Below are positions 63,731 through 64,000 of a DNA stretch of 64,000 nt, piece after piece (the stretch's first letter is position 1; the number at the start of each line of letters is the position of its first letter). Under the pieces are notes generated by a model. It was not told the DNA's origin, did not search any database, and saw nothing but the letters and a program-made list of their open reading frames with translations. Source of the stretch: Deferribacteres bacterium (GTDB taxonomy: Bacteria > Chrysiogenota > Deferribacteres > Deferribacterales > Geovibrionaceae); the NCBI GenBank assembly GCA_023395255.1, contig JAEWZN010000013.1:99979-163978 (forward strand), in the 5' to 3' direction. Both the position numbers and the translations under genes were made by a program.

Positions 63731-64000
63731 CACCGTCTGTTGTTGCATACGCTCCCACGGAAGGGAGCGCGCCGTGCGGAGCGAAGCCTTGCTTTGCAAG
63801 GCGCGAGCGTGTGTATAAATACCGCAGGATGCGGGATTTATACGGTAAGTCAGACAAGGCTAGGAATATCATGAATGAATGCCACCCCAGATTTTCCCGA
63901 AACAGAGGCAAACAGTGACACCGTCTGTTGTTGCATACGCTCCCACGGAAGGGAGCGCGCCGTGCGGAGCGAAGCCTTGCTTTGCAAGGCGCGAGCGTGT
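63663..64000 (+). repeat. 188-bp tandem duplication of the xerD 3' end plus R3 repeat
   Basis: Unit 1 runs 63663-63850 and unit 2 from 63851 to the window edge; 148 of the 150 visible bases of unit 2 match. Each unit holds the last 22 codons of xerD (from DKARNIMNE to the stop) and the R3 repeat. The duplicated segment begins just after the catalytic Tyr region, so the second copy cannot encode an enzyme. Confidence 0.9.
63751..63843 (+). repeat. three-hairpin repeat R3, xerD copy
   Basis: 20 nt after the xerD stop: hairpin 1 GCTCCC-acggaa-GGGAGC, linker GCGCCGTGCGGAGCGAAG, hairpin 2 CCTTGC-ttt-GCAAGG, linker CGCGAGCGTGT, hairpin 3 GTATAAAT...ATTTATAC with inner CCGCA/TGCGG. A second copy starts at 63939 and runs off the window. 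Confidence 0.85.

Noticed and set aside
63691..63918. 75-codon frame ending DKARNIMNECHPRFSRNRGKQ
   Set aside because: Formed by the duplicated xerD tail joined to R3; it lacks all catalytic residues and a start signal.

Overview
The window is a compact bacterial chromosome segment of roughly 45-47% GC (by eye) with about 56 protein genes, no rRNA, tRNA or CRISPR array that I could see, and short intergenic gaps except where dispersed repeats sit. Gene content suggests a motile, respiring, Gram-negative-type anaerobe or microaerophile: lipoproteins and TonB, Tat-exported [NiFe] hydrogenase, a c-type haem chemoreceptor, aconitase, malic enzyme and acetate CoA-transferase. The hsp20-dnaJ-hspR-clpB operon together with yicC-gmk-rpoZ-coaBC-udg resembles Deferribacterota (Geovibrio/Denitrovibrio type); that placement is inference from gene content, not from a marker gene.

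Layout. 1-1.1 kb: end of a TIGR02757-family gene, thioredoxin, FmdB-like zinc ribbon. 1.3-6.5 kb: a BMP-type ABC importer (binding protein, double ATPase, two permeases) ending in xanthine phosphoribosyltransferase, so probably a purine salvage system. 6.5-8.2 kb (minus): a sigma-70 family factor followed by a HEPN/MNT toxin-antitoxin-like pair. 8.3-13.2 kb (minus): heat-shock operon hsp20-dnaJ-hspR-clpB with a HAIR-like operator at its promoter. 13.4-16 kb: TonB-like protein, a repeat block, a radical SAM/SPASM enzyme. 16-21.4 kb: nitrilase-family amidase, CoA-transferase, an unknown protein, a chemoreceptor with a cysteine-rich insert. 21.5-24.9 kb (minus): slipin and aconitase. 25-28.5 kb: yicC-gmk-rpoZ-coaBC-udg. 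28.6-33.9 kb: CsgG-like lipoprotein, two exported proteins, CHASE2 nucleotide cyclase. 33.9-39.6 kb: queC, pfkA, pduO-type adenosyltransferase, yqeY, cvpA, mutS2. 40.2-46 kb: XRE-cupin regulator, repeat cluster, then a [NiFe] hydrogenase (large, small) translationally coupled to a haem-c/CZB chemoreceptor. 46-48 kb: zapE, inositol monophosphatase. 48-56.4 kb: a Liv-type ABC importer interleaved with two adenylate-forming enzymes and a CBS-ACT protein. 56.7-64 kb: LuxR- and TetR-type regulators, YyaL-like protein, malic enzyme, XerD-like recombinase.

The most notable system is the hydrogenase-chemoreceptor operon. A Tat-exported [NiFe] hydrogenase, whose large subunit stops exactly after its last metal ligand, overlaps by 4 nt a transducer with a CxxCH haem site in its sensor domain and a zinc-binding CZB domain at its C terminus. 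I infer a hydrogen- or redox-taxis module. The second notable signal is a roughly 95-nt repeat with three hairpins whose stems differ in sequence between copies while pairing is kept and loops and linkers stay fixed. It sits just after stop codons, and at xerD (and with a related repeat at tonB) the end of the host gene is duplicated.
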